64,000 nt of DNA, from the NCBI RefSeq assembly GCF_004795255.1, contig NZ_SSBQ01000002.1, forward strand, positions 2,809,501 through 2,873,500, in the 5' to 3' direction. Below, piece by piece: positions 7,737-14,201 of this stretch (the stretch's first letter is position 1; every line of letters begins with the position of its first letter). The notes under the pieces were generated by a model that saw nothing but the letters and a program-made list of their open reading frames with translations, ran no database searches and was not told the DNA's origin. Origin of the DNA: Streptomyces sp. RKND-216 (GTDB taxonomy: Bacteria > Actinomycetota > Actinomycetes > Streptomycetales > Streptomycetaceae). The position numbers and the translations under genes were made by a program.

Positions 7737-8330
7737 TCAGGGGGACACCAGGTGGAGCCGTCCGGGCAGGAGATCGACGTCGAAGGGTTCGGAGAGGTCG
7801 TACGCCGGTGTTCCGTCCAGGTCGACGTGCACGGGCCCGTCGGGAGCGATACGCAGTCGGTGCGCGGGATGCGCCGGAAGGTGCGGTCCGAGGATCCTCA
7901 TCGGTCCGTCGCCGGGCAGCCCGACACGCGTGGCCGTTCCCCGCGTGGCGGTGTGCGTGTGCTGCTTGACGATCACGTTCACGGTGTTGCCCTGGCCACC
8001 TGCCGGGGTGACGGTTGCTCCTTCCACGTCGACGTCCCCTCGGCAGCCGTGGGACGCCAGGAGGGGGATGCCCCACATCGCCGCACGCCTGGTGCGCTGC
8101 GAGACCACCTTCGTGCAACAGCAGCGCCACGTGCGGACGGGGCTCCAGGCATTCCCCGTTGGGGGTCCGGGCCCGTGGGCGCGAGCGGGCTCACGTCCGT
8201 GGCGTGGACACCGCCCATGGCGAGCTGGTTGCGCAGTATGCGCGCCCGACTTCGTTCGGCGGTACTCCAGCCCCGCAGGACACCTACTTGCGGGCGGCGT
8301 GCCGGGAAGGGTGCGCATCAGGTTCGCTGC
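7737..8330 (-). pseudogene. Frameshifted relic of an unrecognised gene
   Basis: The last ~105 codons of this minus-strand stretch look like real protein (GNTVNVIVKQHTHTATRG, then PVHVDLDGTPAYDL and LLPGRLHLVSP before the stop at 7737). Upstream, protein-like pieces continue only by switching frame: HVALLLHEGGLAAHQACG in one frame and ILRNQLAMGGVHATDVSP in another. At least two frameshifts are therefore needed. The C-terminal VHVDLDG...LLPGRLHLV pattern faintly recalls the last strands of diacylglycerol-kinase-like proteins, but this is weak. Together with the remnant at 7321-7497 it marks 7329-8822 as a zone of gene decay. Confidence 0.4.
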
Positions 8331-8500
8331 TGAGCGGACCAGCCGGTACCGGTCGTCGGCCGGCTCAACGACGTGGCTGGGGGCGTTTCCGTAAGGGGGC
8401 AAGGGGACTCCTTGCTGTGTGATGCCGGTGCCGGACGGTCACCCGGCGGGCAGGCAGAAGCGCCTGCCCCCGCCCGAGCGGCACTCCGGCCGCGACGACG

Positions 8501-8590
8501 TCAGTACAGCCACCAGCGACCGTCTCCCGGCTGTGCATCCCAGGTGTAGATGCCGCCTTCGGCGGAGGCCGCCCGACCGGGATGGCTCAT
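8501..8590 (-). CDS. Possible 29-residue small ORF or C-terminal relic
   Basis: An ATG at 8588-8590 opens a 29-codon frame ending EGGIYTWDAQPGDGRWWLY before TGA. The aromatic-rich end reads like a genuine protein C-terminus. There is no Shine-Dalgarno sequence. The ATG directly abuts the ACTCTAACGCAGCG motif, whose reverse strand contains a TAGAGT -10-like hexamer, so a leaderless transcript is hard to place. It may be a micro-protein or the tail of a lost gene. Confidence 0.25.
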   Translation of the reverse strand: MSHPGRAASAEGGIYTWDAQPGDGRWWLY

Positions 8591-8604
8591 ACTCTAACGC
8601 AGCG
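8591..8604. repeat. ACTCTAACGCARCG motif, copy 2
   Basis: ACTCTAACGCAGCG, the partner of copy 1 at 7659-7672. The right half of the palindrome seen at copy 1 is degraded here (GGAAGGGTGC). The rest of 8605-8822 contains only a weak CGGTTC/GAACCG inverted repeat (8701-8722) and no gene that I can support. Confidence 0.35.
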
Positions 8605-8822
8605 GAAGGGTGCATTTGTAGCGAGGATGGCGAGTTCGCCTCCAGCACCCAGGTGAGTCGCGGCACACACTCACGTGACGAGAGATTAAGATGGAGGTCC
8701 CGGTTCAACCCCGAGCGAACCGGCTCGCAGCCCCGGTCGGCATTCCCCCTCGTCGGGCCGGGGCTGCCCCACCAGGCGGTGTCGAGGCCTCCTCCAGCCC
8801 TCGGCGCCGCCGTCGCGGGGTG

Positions 8823-9704
8823 TCAGCGCAGGTGGGCCGCGGGGTCGGAGGCGAGCCAGCCGCGGGCGCCCCAGAAGTCCACGGCGCGGCAGAGGGTCTC
8901 CCGTGCACGCTGTGCCGTTGCGCTGTGCGGTTCCTGCCAGCGGCCGTTGAACCAGTCGGCAAGAGCGGTAGCGGCGTCAGGCTGATCCAGGGCACCGAGT
9001 CGGTTGTAGGAACCGAGGTGTGTGCCCAGGAGCAGCATCGCGGTGTTGTCCACCTCTCCGGAGGCCTCGGCGAGGAAAGCGGCGATGGCCTGCCGCACGG
9101 TCGGTACCGTGCCGGCCGCCGGTCCGGCCGGCGGTCTGGCCGGCGGGCGGCGACGCACACCCCGGTTGCTGGTGGCCCGGGGTGCCTGCCGCTGTGCGTC
9201 CGGTGGTGCGGTGCGGGTCGCGGGAGGGGGGGCCGCGCCCTCCCCAGGCCCCGTGGTCTCGAGGAACCGCTGTCCAGTGGCCGGCTGTTCTGCTCCGGCG
9301 GCCACCGGTCCGGGTTTCTTCGGTGGCGGGGTCTGCCGTACGGCGGCCTGCCGCGCGCGATGCGGGGCACCGCCAGTGCGCGGGGTGTGCAGCGCCGCAG
9401 CGACGTACGTGTGGGGCACCGGTACGTTCTCCTCGACGGAACTGCGCAGTACCTCTGCGTCGCAGTTCCGGCACAGGGGGAGTTGCCGCCAGCCGATGAT
9501 GGACAACTGGGTGCCGCGGGAGTGCCGGGTCATGGACTGGGGGCGCGCGACGATGTCGTCGCCGCCACAGGTGGCACAGAGCGGGCCGCCGCGCATCCAC
9601 GCCGCGCCACAGACGCCGCAGACGACGCGGATGTCGCCGTCCTGGGGCGTTCCTTCCAGGTCCTCCCTCTCACCGCAGGACGGGCAGACCAGTGCGTGGG
9701 CCAT
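8823..9704 (-). CDS. Zinc-ribbon protein with integrase-like core-binding domain
   Basis: A 293-residue protein in three parts. Residues 1-80 carry four CxxC pairs (CPSCGE, CGVCGA, CATCGG, CRNCD), so two zinc ribbons are likely. Residues ~80-200 are Pro/Ala/Gln-rich linker. The last ~90 residues (from VRQAIAAFLAEASG to GWLASDPAAHLR) look like the four-helix SAM-like core-binding domain of tyrosine recombinases, ending exactly where the catalytic domain would begin. No catalytic R/H/R/Y residues follow: the stop is immediate, and the next 70 codons in frame do not resemble an integrase. Start ATG 9704 gives MAHALVCPSCGE. It lies 28 bases after the RF3 stop on the same strand. The family is not recognised. 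The integrase link is inferred from pattern only. Confidence 0.6.
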   Translation of the reverse strand: MAHALVCPSCGEREDLEGTPQDGDIRVVCGVCGAAWMRGGPLCATCGGDDIVARPQSMTRHSRGTQLSIIGWRQLPLCRNCDAEVLRSSVEENVPVPHTYVAAALHTPRTGGAPHRARQAAVRQTPPPKKPGPVAAGAEQPATGQRFLETTGPGEGAAPPPATRTAPPDAQRQAPRATSNRGVRRRPPARPPAGPAAGTVPTVRQAIAAFLAEASGEVDNTAMLLLGTHLGSYNRLGALDQPDAATALADWFNGRWQEPHSATAQRARETLCRAVDFWGARGWLASDPAAHLR

Positions 9705-9732
9705 GGTGTCGCCGAACCTCCCTGTGCTTTCT

Positions 9733-11328
9733 CTACTGGTGGGCTGCGATGAGTGGTTCCAGCGGCGAGCCGGGGAACTCCCTCTGAAAGGAGGAGATGT
9801 GCCACTTGCTGGGAAAGAGCCCGAGCCAGGTGCCGTCGCGTACTCGCCGCATGCCCTCGCCGTGCACGAGTCGGGAGCGGCTGAGCGCCTCCGCGCCCTC
9901 CTGGTCGGTCGCCCGTGCGGTGCCGTACGGCAGCGACTCCAGACGTACCGCGGCGGAGAACTCGAACTCCATGCGGTGCGCGACAACGTCGAACTGCATC
10001 GGCCCGACAGCAGCGAGCACCGGTGCCTGGTCCCCGCGGCGGTCGGATACCAGCACCTGCACCACGCCTTCCTCGTCCAGCTGGGCGATACCACGGCGGA
10101 ACTGCTTGGACCGGCCGATGTCCACCGGGCGTACGACGGCGAAGTGTTCGGGCGCGAAGGTGGGCATCGGCGGGAACACCGCGCGCTGCCCGCTGTAGAG
10201 GGTGTCACCGACGCGCAGCGCGGTGGCGTTGACCAGGCCGACGACATCCCCGGGGTAGGCGGTCTCCACGGCCGAGCGGTCCTGTCCGAAGACGCTGTGG
10301 GCGTACTTGGTCGCGAAGGGCTTGCGCGTAGCGGCCCGGGTGACGGTCATGCCGCGTTCGAAGACGCCGGAGCAGACCCGCACGAAGGCGATCCGGTCCC
10401 GGTGCGCGCGGTCCATGTTGGCCTGCACCTTGAACACCAGCCCGGAGAACGGCGCGTCCACCGGCCGAACACCGCCGGCCTCCAGCTCCCGGGCTGCCGG
10501 TGGAGGCGCCATGTCGACGACGGCATCCAGCAGCAGCCGCACACCGATGTTGGAGATCGCCGCGCCGAAGAAGACCGGGGTGGACTTGCCGGCCAGGAAG
10601 TCGCCGGGGTCGTGTCCGGCGCCGGTCTCCCGCAGCAGCGCGAGTTCGTCGCGGGCCGTGGCCCAGTCCTCTTCGAACTCCCCGGCCGCACGGTCGGCCG
10701 GGTAGGTCTCCTCGACGGCCTCCTTCTCACCCCCCGGGGCGCGGGTGTAACGGATCATCCGCTCGGGGTCGCGGGCGTCGATCAGGCCACTCAAGTGTCC
10801 GGCGATACCGACGGGCCAGGTCACGGGAGTCGGACGGAGCCGGAACTCGCTCTCGATCTCGTCCATCAACTCCAGCGCGTCCCGACCGGGGCGATCCCAC
10901 TTGTTGACGAAGGTGATCACCGGGATTCCGCGGTGGCGGCACACATCGAAGAGTTTGCGGGTCTGCTCCTCCAGCCCCTTGGCGGCGTCGATCAGCATCA
11001 CCGCGCAGTCCACGGCGGCCAGCACCCGGTAGGTGTCCTCGGAGAAGTCTGCGTGGCCGGGGGTGTCCAGCAGGTTCAGCACCTGCCCGCGATGCGCGAA
11101 CTGCAGCACCGCCGAGGTCACCGAGATACCCCGGGCCTGCTCCATCTCCATCCAGTCCGAAGCGACCCCGCGCCGACTGCCCTTGCCGTGCACCGCGCCG
11201 GCCGACGTCAGCGCATGCGCATGCAGCGCCAAAGCCTCCGTCAGAGTCGACTTCCCCGCGTCCGGATGCGAGATCACCGCGAACGTACGCCGCCGCGCCG
11301 CCTCTCCCGCAGGCGTACCGTCACTCAC
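9733..11328 (-). CDS. prfC: Peptide chain release factor 3
   Basis: A 531-residue translational GTPase. RF3 removes RF1/RF2 from the ribosome after peptide release. The G1 loop HPDAGKST is at 21-28, switch II DTPGH at 88-92 and G4 NKWD at 142-145. EMEQARGISVTSAVLQF is the switch I region characteristic of RF3, followed by EF-Tu-like domain II and an RF3-specific C-terminus (SFQREFPGSPLEPLIAAHQ). Length matches the family. Its GTG/ATG region overlaps the end of the upstream MerR gene by 8 bases (11321-11328), so the two are co-transcribed and probably translationally coupled. This is an uncommon setting for a translation factor, suggesting conditional expression under the MerR protein. RF3 is not universal in actinobacteria. 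Confidence 0.95.
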   Translation of the reverse strand: MSDGTPAGEAARRRTFAVISHPDAGKSTLTEALALHAHALTSAGAVHGKGSRRGVASDWMEMEQARGISVTSAVLQFAHRGQVLNLLDTPGHADFSEDTYRVLAAVDCAVMLIDAAKGLEEQTRKLFDVCRHRGIPVITFVNKWDRPGRDALELMDEIESEFRLRPTPVTWPVGIAGHLSGLIDARDPERMIRYTRAPGGEKEAVEETYPADRAAGEFEEDWATARDELALLRETGAGHDPGDFLAGKSTPVFFGAAISNIGVRLLLDAVVDMAPPPAARELEAGGVRPVDAPFSGLVFKVQANMDRAHRDRIAFVRVCSGVFERGMTVTRAATRKPFATKYAHSVFGQDRSAVETAYPGDVVGLVNATALRVGDTLYSGQRAVFPPMPTFAPEHFAVVRPVDIGRSKQFRRGIAQLDEEGVVQVLVSDRRGDQAPVLAAVGPMQFDVVAHRMEFEFSAAVRLESLPYGTARATDQEGAEALSRSRLVHGEGMRRVRDGTWLGLFPSKWHISSFQREFPGSPLEPLIAAHQ

Positions 11329-11767
11329 CGCGTCCCACCGCCCCGTCCGGGGACACGGCCGTCAACCGCGCGATATGCCCGTGCAGCGAGCGGGCGAAAT
11401 CCTCCGCCGCCGCCAACTCCCGCCGCAGATCCTCACACCGCGCGTCCGTCTCCTGCCAGTACTTGTCCAACCTCGCCACCAGATCCGCATGCGCACCCGC
11501 GTCCGTCTCCGGCTCCGGACCCCTCGACGCGGGCATCTTCTCCAGAATGTCCAACAACGACCGCACGTCCTCCAGCCGGAACCCCAGCGGCCGCATCCGG
11601 CGCACCAGCTTCAGCCGACGCTCCTCCGCCTCGGTGTACAGCCGGAATCCGCCGTCACTGCGCTCGGTCCGGCCGATGACTCCTACCTCCTCGTAGTGCC
11701 GGATCGTCCGTAGCGAGAGCCCGGTACGCTCCGACACCTCCCCGATCCGCATCAGCCGCTGTGCCAT
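11321..11767 (-). CDS. MerR-family regulator leading the RF3 operon
   Basis: A 148-residue MerR-family protein: MRIGEVSERTGLS and LRTIRHYEEVGV form the DNA-binding head, GGFRLYT the wing, and RLKLVRRMRPLGFRLEDV the linker, followed by a long helix. No sensor cysteine cluster is present; the single Cys in TDARCEDLRR is shared with the paralogue at 5928-6332. ATG 11767 is chosen over the GTG at 11773 because the strong GGGAGGTG ribosome site sits 4-5 bases before the ATG and overlaps the GTG. It overlaps prfC by 8 bases. The upstream operator-like element shares AGGGTAGTGTT with the SulP promoter region, which suggests autoregulation and possibly cross-talk between the two MerR proteins (inference). 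Confidence 0.9.
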   Translation of the reverse strand: MAQRLMRIGEVSERTGLSLRTIRHYEEVGVIGRTERSDGGFRLYTEAEERRLKLVRRMRPLGFRLEDVRSLLDILEKMPASRGPEPETDAGAHADLVARLDKYWQETDARCEDLRRELAAAEDFARSLHGHIARLTAVSPDGAVGRGE

Positions 11768-11785
11768 GACCACCTCCCGACCACA

Positions 11786-11806
11786 ACACTACCCTCTCGT
11801 GAAGGT
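11786..11806 (-). promoter_or_regulatory. MerR-type operator/promoter of the merR-prfC operon
   Basis: Read toward merR, ACCTTCACGAGAGGGT is an imperfect palindrome (12 of 16 positions symmetric), followed by TAGTGT as a -10 candidate. The AGGGTAGTGTT junction is identical to that at the sulP promoter (5781-5801). A 19-base upstream spacing reaches CTCACA, a poor -35, as expected for an activator-dependent promoter. Confidence 0.55.
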
Positions 11807-11962
11807 AAGGTGTGAGGCGTCAGGGACCGTCCCGATCTCCGTCAGCCCCGGCACGGTCCGCACGGCCGGCACCATGCTCCGCCACTTCGACCGGACGGGA
11901 AGGCCTCTCCGGGCCTAAACACCGCAGCCGCCCCCACGCCGGGCACGAGCCGGAGATGTGGG

Positions 11963-12222
11963 ATGCCGCAGCCCCTGGACTACGGCACAGCCGCATGGAA
12001 GAAGATCTACTTCCGCCTTCGCAACAGCGTGGAGGGGTTCAACGGCCTCACCAGGAGCCACCTGGACGAGCCCATCGAGCAGCCCGGCAGTCGCCCGCGT
12101 CAGGGGCATCGCCGCCCAGACCGTTCTGCTCGCTTTCCAGCTCGCCCACGCGAACAGGCGCAATAGCGTCAGGCGAAGCCGACCAGCAGCAGGACATCCG
12201 CGGGACAAGCCACCGGAGCAGT
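11963..12222 (+). pseudogene. Frameshifted C-terminal relic of a transposase
   Basis: Codons from 11963 read DYGTAAWKKIYFRLRNSVEG then FNGLTRSHLDEPIEQPGS. From about 12090 the homology continues in another frame as RVRGIAAQTVLLAFQLAHAN then RR. RNSVEGFNG and RGIAAQ-LLAFQLAHANRR are the C-terminal signatures of a common actinobacterial transposase/recombinase-like family. The N-terminal catalytic part is absent, and one frameshift breaks what remains. Terminal inverted repeats and target duplications were not found. The upstream stretch 11810-11960 has no supported gene. The relic lies beside tRNA-Leu, a usual landing zone for mobile elements. Confidence 0.7.
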
Positions 12223-12275
12223 GGCCATCGCTCACCGCAGGGTGCCCACACAGAAAGTCGCCGACTGTGACACAG

Positions 12276-12325
12276 CGAAACGGGCTCCTCCCGGTGACTT
12301 CCGTCACCGGGAGGAGCCCGTTTCG
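12276..12325 (-). terminator. Strong hairpin terminator after tRNA-Leu
   Basis: A perfect 23-bp stem (left arm 12276-12298, right arm 12303-12325) with a TTCC loop. It starts 13 bases beyond the CCA end of the minus-strand tRNA-Leu and has no U-tract. It would also stop transcription arriving from the transposase relic. Confidence 0.85.
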
Positions 12326-12337
12326 TCGGTGCTCCTC

Positions 12338-12424
12338 TGGTGCGCGAGGGGGGAGTTGAACCCCCACGTCCTTTCGGACACTGGAACCTGAATCCAGCGC
12401 GTCTGCCTATTCCGCCACCCGCGC
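12338..12424 (-). tRNA. tRNA-Leu (anticodon CAG)
   Basis: Minus-strand class II tRNA with long variable arm. The acceptor GCGCGGG pairs with CTCGCGC. The anticodon stem CTGGA/TCCAG encloses TTCAGGT, giving anticodon CAG for CUG codons, the main leucine codon in such GC-rich genomes. The variable arm is TGTCCGAAAGGACG, and the T-arm contains GGTTCAACTC. The CCA end is encoded (12338-12340). Confidence 0.95.
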
Positions 12425-12799
12425 CCGGGTGCTTCCCCACTCTTGCGGAGAAGTCCGCCGACCGGCCCCTCGCGGCGCCTTCCGACGTCGCACACGTTAG
12501 CACGCATGACGGGGTGGATTCACATCCGTTCCGCGCACCCCGCACGGCCCCGCTGAGGGACACTGTCCACCGGCGCCGCCCGCCCGCCCCCTACCATCGT
12601 GCGAGGGTGTGGGGGGGGTGTGAGCGGCGACACCGGCCACGGGGACACCTCCGGGAACCAGCCGGTATCCCCGCGCGTGGATACGATCAGTAAGCAGTAC
12701 CGGGGCGCGGTGTGCCCAGGTTCGGTCACACTGAAGCCCGTCACACTGGGAGCGCAGGCGTCGTACTAGAGCGGCGGCCATCTGGGAAGGAGGTGCACC

Positions 12800-13648
12800 G
12801 TGGGAGTTCTGAAGCGGTTCGAGCAGCGACTCGAAGGTCTCGTCAACGGCACCTTCGCCAAGGTGTTCAAGTCGGAAGTGCAGCCGGTCGAGATCGCCGG
12901 CGCCCTCCAGCGCGAGTGCGACAACAACGCGACGATCTGGAACCGCGAGCGGACAGTCGTCCCCAACGACTTCATCGTCGAACTCAGCGCACCCGACCAC
13001 GACCGCCTCAGCCCGTACGCCGGCCAGCTCGGCGACGAGCTCGCCGGCATGGTCCGCGACTACGCCAAGCAGCAGCGCTACACCTTCATGGGCAGCATCA
13101 AGGTGCACCTGGAGAAGGCCGAGGACCTCGACACCGGCCTGTACCGGGTCCGCAGCCGCACGCTGGCCTCCAGCACCTCCCAGCCGCGCGGCGGCAGCGC
13201 CGACCGCGGCTCCGGACCCGCCGGAGCGGGCGGTCAGATGGGCGCACCCCCCACCGGACCGGGCGGCGGCGCAGGCTATCCCCCGCGTCCGCCGGGGGCG
13301 CCCCCGATGCCCTCGCACGCCCCCGGCAGCGGCCCCGGCGGGCCGCTGCCGCGCGCCGAAACCCGCCGCTGGGTCGAGATCAACGGCACCCGCCACCAGA
13401 TCTCCGGCGGCAGCATGGTCCTGGGCCGCAGCACCGAGGCCGACGTCCGCGTCGACGACCCCGGGGTGTCCCGCCGGCACTGCGAGATCCGCGTCCAGGG
13501 CGGCGGCGGAGGGGCGCACGTGCAGGATCTGGGTTCCACCAACGGCATCGTGGTGGACGGACAGCACACCTCACGCGCTACGCTCCGCGACGGCTCACGG
13601 ATCGTCGTGGGCAGCACCACGATCATTTACCGGCAAGCCGAAGGGTGA
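12800..13648 (+). CDS. fhaA: FhaA: DUF3662 and FHA-domain protein
   Basis: A 282-residue cytosolic phosphothreonine-binding adaptor. Residues 1-~115 are the DUF3662 domain (GVLKRFEQRLEGLVNGTFAK at the start), followed by a Gly/Pro-rich linker (~125-195). A C-terminal FHA domain starts near RHQISGGSMVLGRS, with SRRHCEIR and GSTNGIVVDG as the phosphopeptide-binding loops. In mycobacteria FhaA binds the phosphorylated pseudokinase domain of MviN/MurJ to restrain peptidoglycan synthesis. GTG 12800 follows a strong GGAGGTG. It is first in the operon fhaA-fhaB-pstP-rodA-pbpA-pknB. The 375 bases upstream (12425-12799) hold its promoter and no gene. The pseudokinase partner lies at 58490-60181. Confidence 0.96.
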   Translation: MGVLKRFEQRLEGLVNGTFAKVFKSEVQPVEIAGALQRECDNNATIWNRERTVVPNDFIVELSAPDHDRLSPYAGQLGDELAGMVRDYAKQQRYTFMGSIKVHLEKAEDLDTGLYRVRSRTLASSTSQPRGGSADRGSGPAGAGGQMGAPPTGPGGGAGYPPRPPGAPPMPSHAPGSGPGGPLPRAETRRWVEINGTRHQISGGSMVLGRSTEADVRVDDPGVSRRHCEIRVQGGGGGAHVQDLGSTNGIVVDGQHTSRATLRDGSRIVVGSTTIIYRQAEG

Positions 13649-13658
13649 AGCGGGGGCA

Positions 13659-14165
13659 ATGTCAGAGCTGACCCTGACGGTCATGCGGTTGGGATTTCTC
13701 GCCGTGCTGTGGCTGTTCGTCATCGTGGCCGTACAGGTCATCCGCAGTGACCTGTTCGGCACCCGGGTGACCCAGCGCGGCGCACGGCGCCCCGACGCAC
13801 GTCCGCAGCAGCGCCAGGCGCCGCAGCAGCGGCCGCAGTCGGGCAGGAACCGCGGACGCTCCGGCCGCGGCTCCCCCACCAAGCTGGTCGTCTCCGAGGG
13901 GTCGCTGACCGGCACCACAGTCGCGCTCCAGGGCCAGACGATCACCCTCGGCCGCGCGCACGACTCCACGATCGTGCTGGACGACGACTACGCCTCGAGC
14001 CGCCATGCCAGGATCTTCCCCGACCGCGACGGGCAGTGGATCGTGGAGGACCTCGGGTCCACCAACGGCACCTACCTGGACCGGTCCCGACTCACCACAC
14101 CGACGCCGATTCCGCCCGGAGCGCCGATCCGTATCGGCAAGACGGTCATCGAGCTGCGGAAGTAG
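13659..14165 (+). CDS. fhaB: FhaB: membrane-anchored FHA protein
   Basis: A 168-residue protein with one N-terminal membrane segment (residues ~5-25, LGFLAVLWLFVIVAVQVI), a basic Arg/Gln-rich linker and a C-terminal FHA domain (VALQGQTITLGRAHDSTIVL, then SSRHARIF and GSTNGTYLD). FhaB (FipA-interacting, CwsA-region) proteins are phosphothreonine readers in the PknA/PknB network and affect septal and lateral wall growth in mycobacteria. ATG 13659 is 10 bases after fhaA, preceded by a GGGGG-rich ribosome site. All key FHA residues (Gly-Arg, Ser-x-x-His, Asn-Gly) are present. Confidence 0.95.
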   Translation: MSELTLTVMRLGFLAVLWLFVIVAVQVIRSDLFGTRVTQRGARRPDARPQQRQAPQQRPQSGRNRGRSGRGSPTKLVVSEGSLTGTTVALQGQTITLGRAHDSTIVLDDDYASSRHARIFPDRDGQWIVEDLGSTNGTYLDRSRLTTPTPIPPGAPIRIGKTVIELRK

Positions 14166-14201
14166 ACAGGCCGAAGACATGACGACCGGAGGGTGGGCAC
14201 C

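Noticed and set aside
8690..8730. GGTTCAACCCCGAG looked like a tRNA T-arm or attachment site.
   Set aside because: No acceptor, anticodon or D-arm around it, and no second copy in the window.
8419..8985. Plus-strand open frame in the relic zone.
   Set aside because: Arg/Ser/Pro-rich, no ribosome site, and overlaps the end of the zinc-ribbon gene on the other strand.
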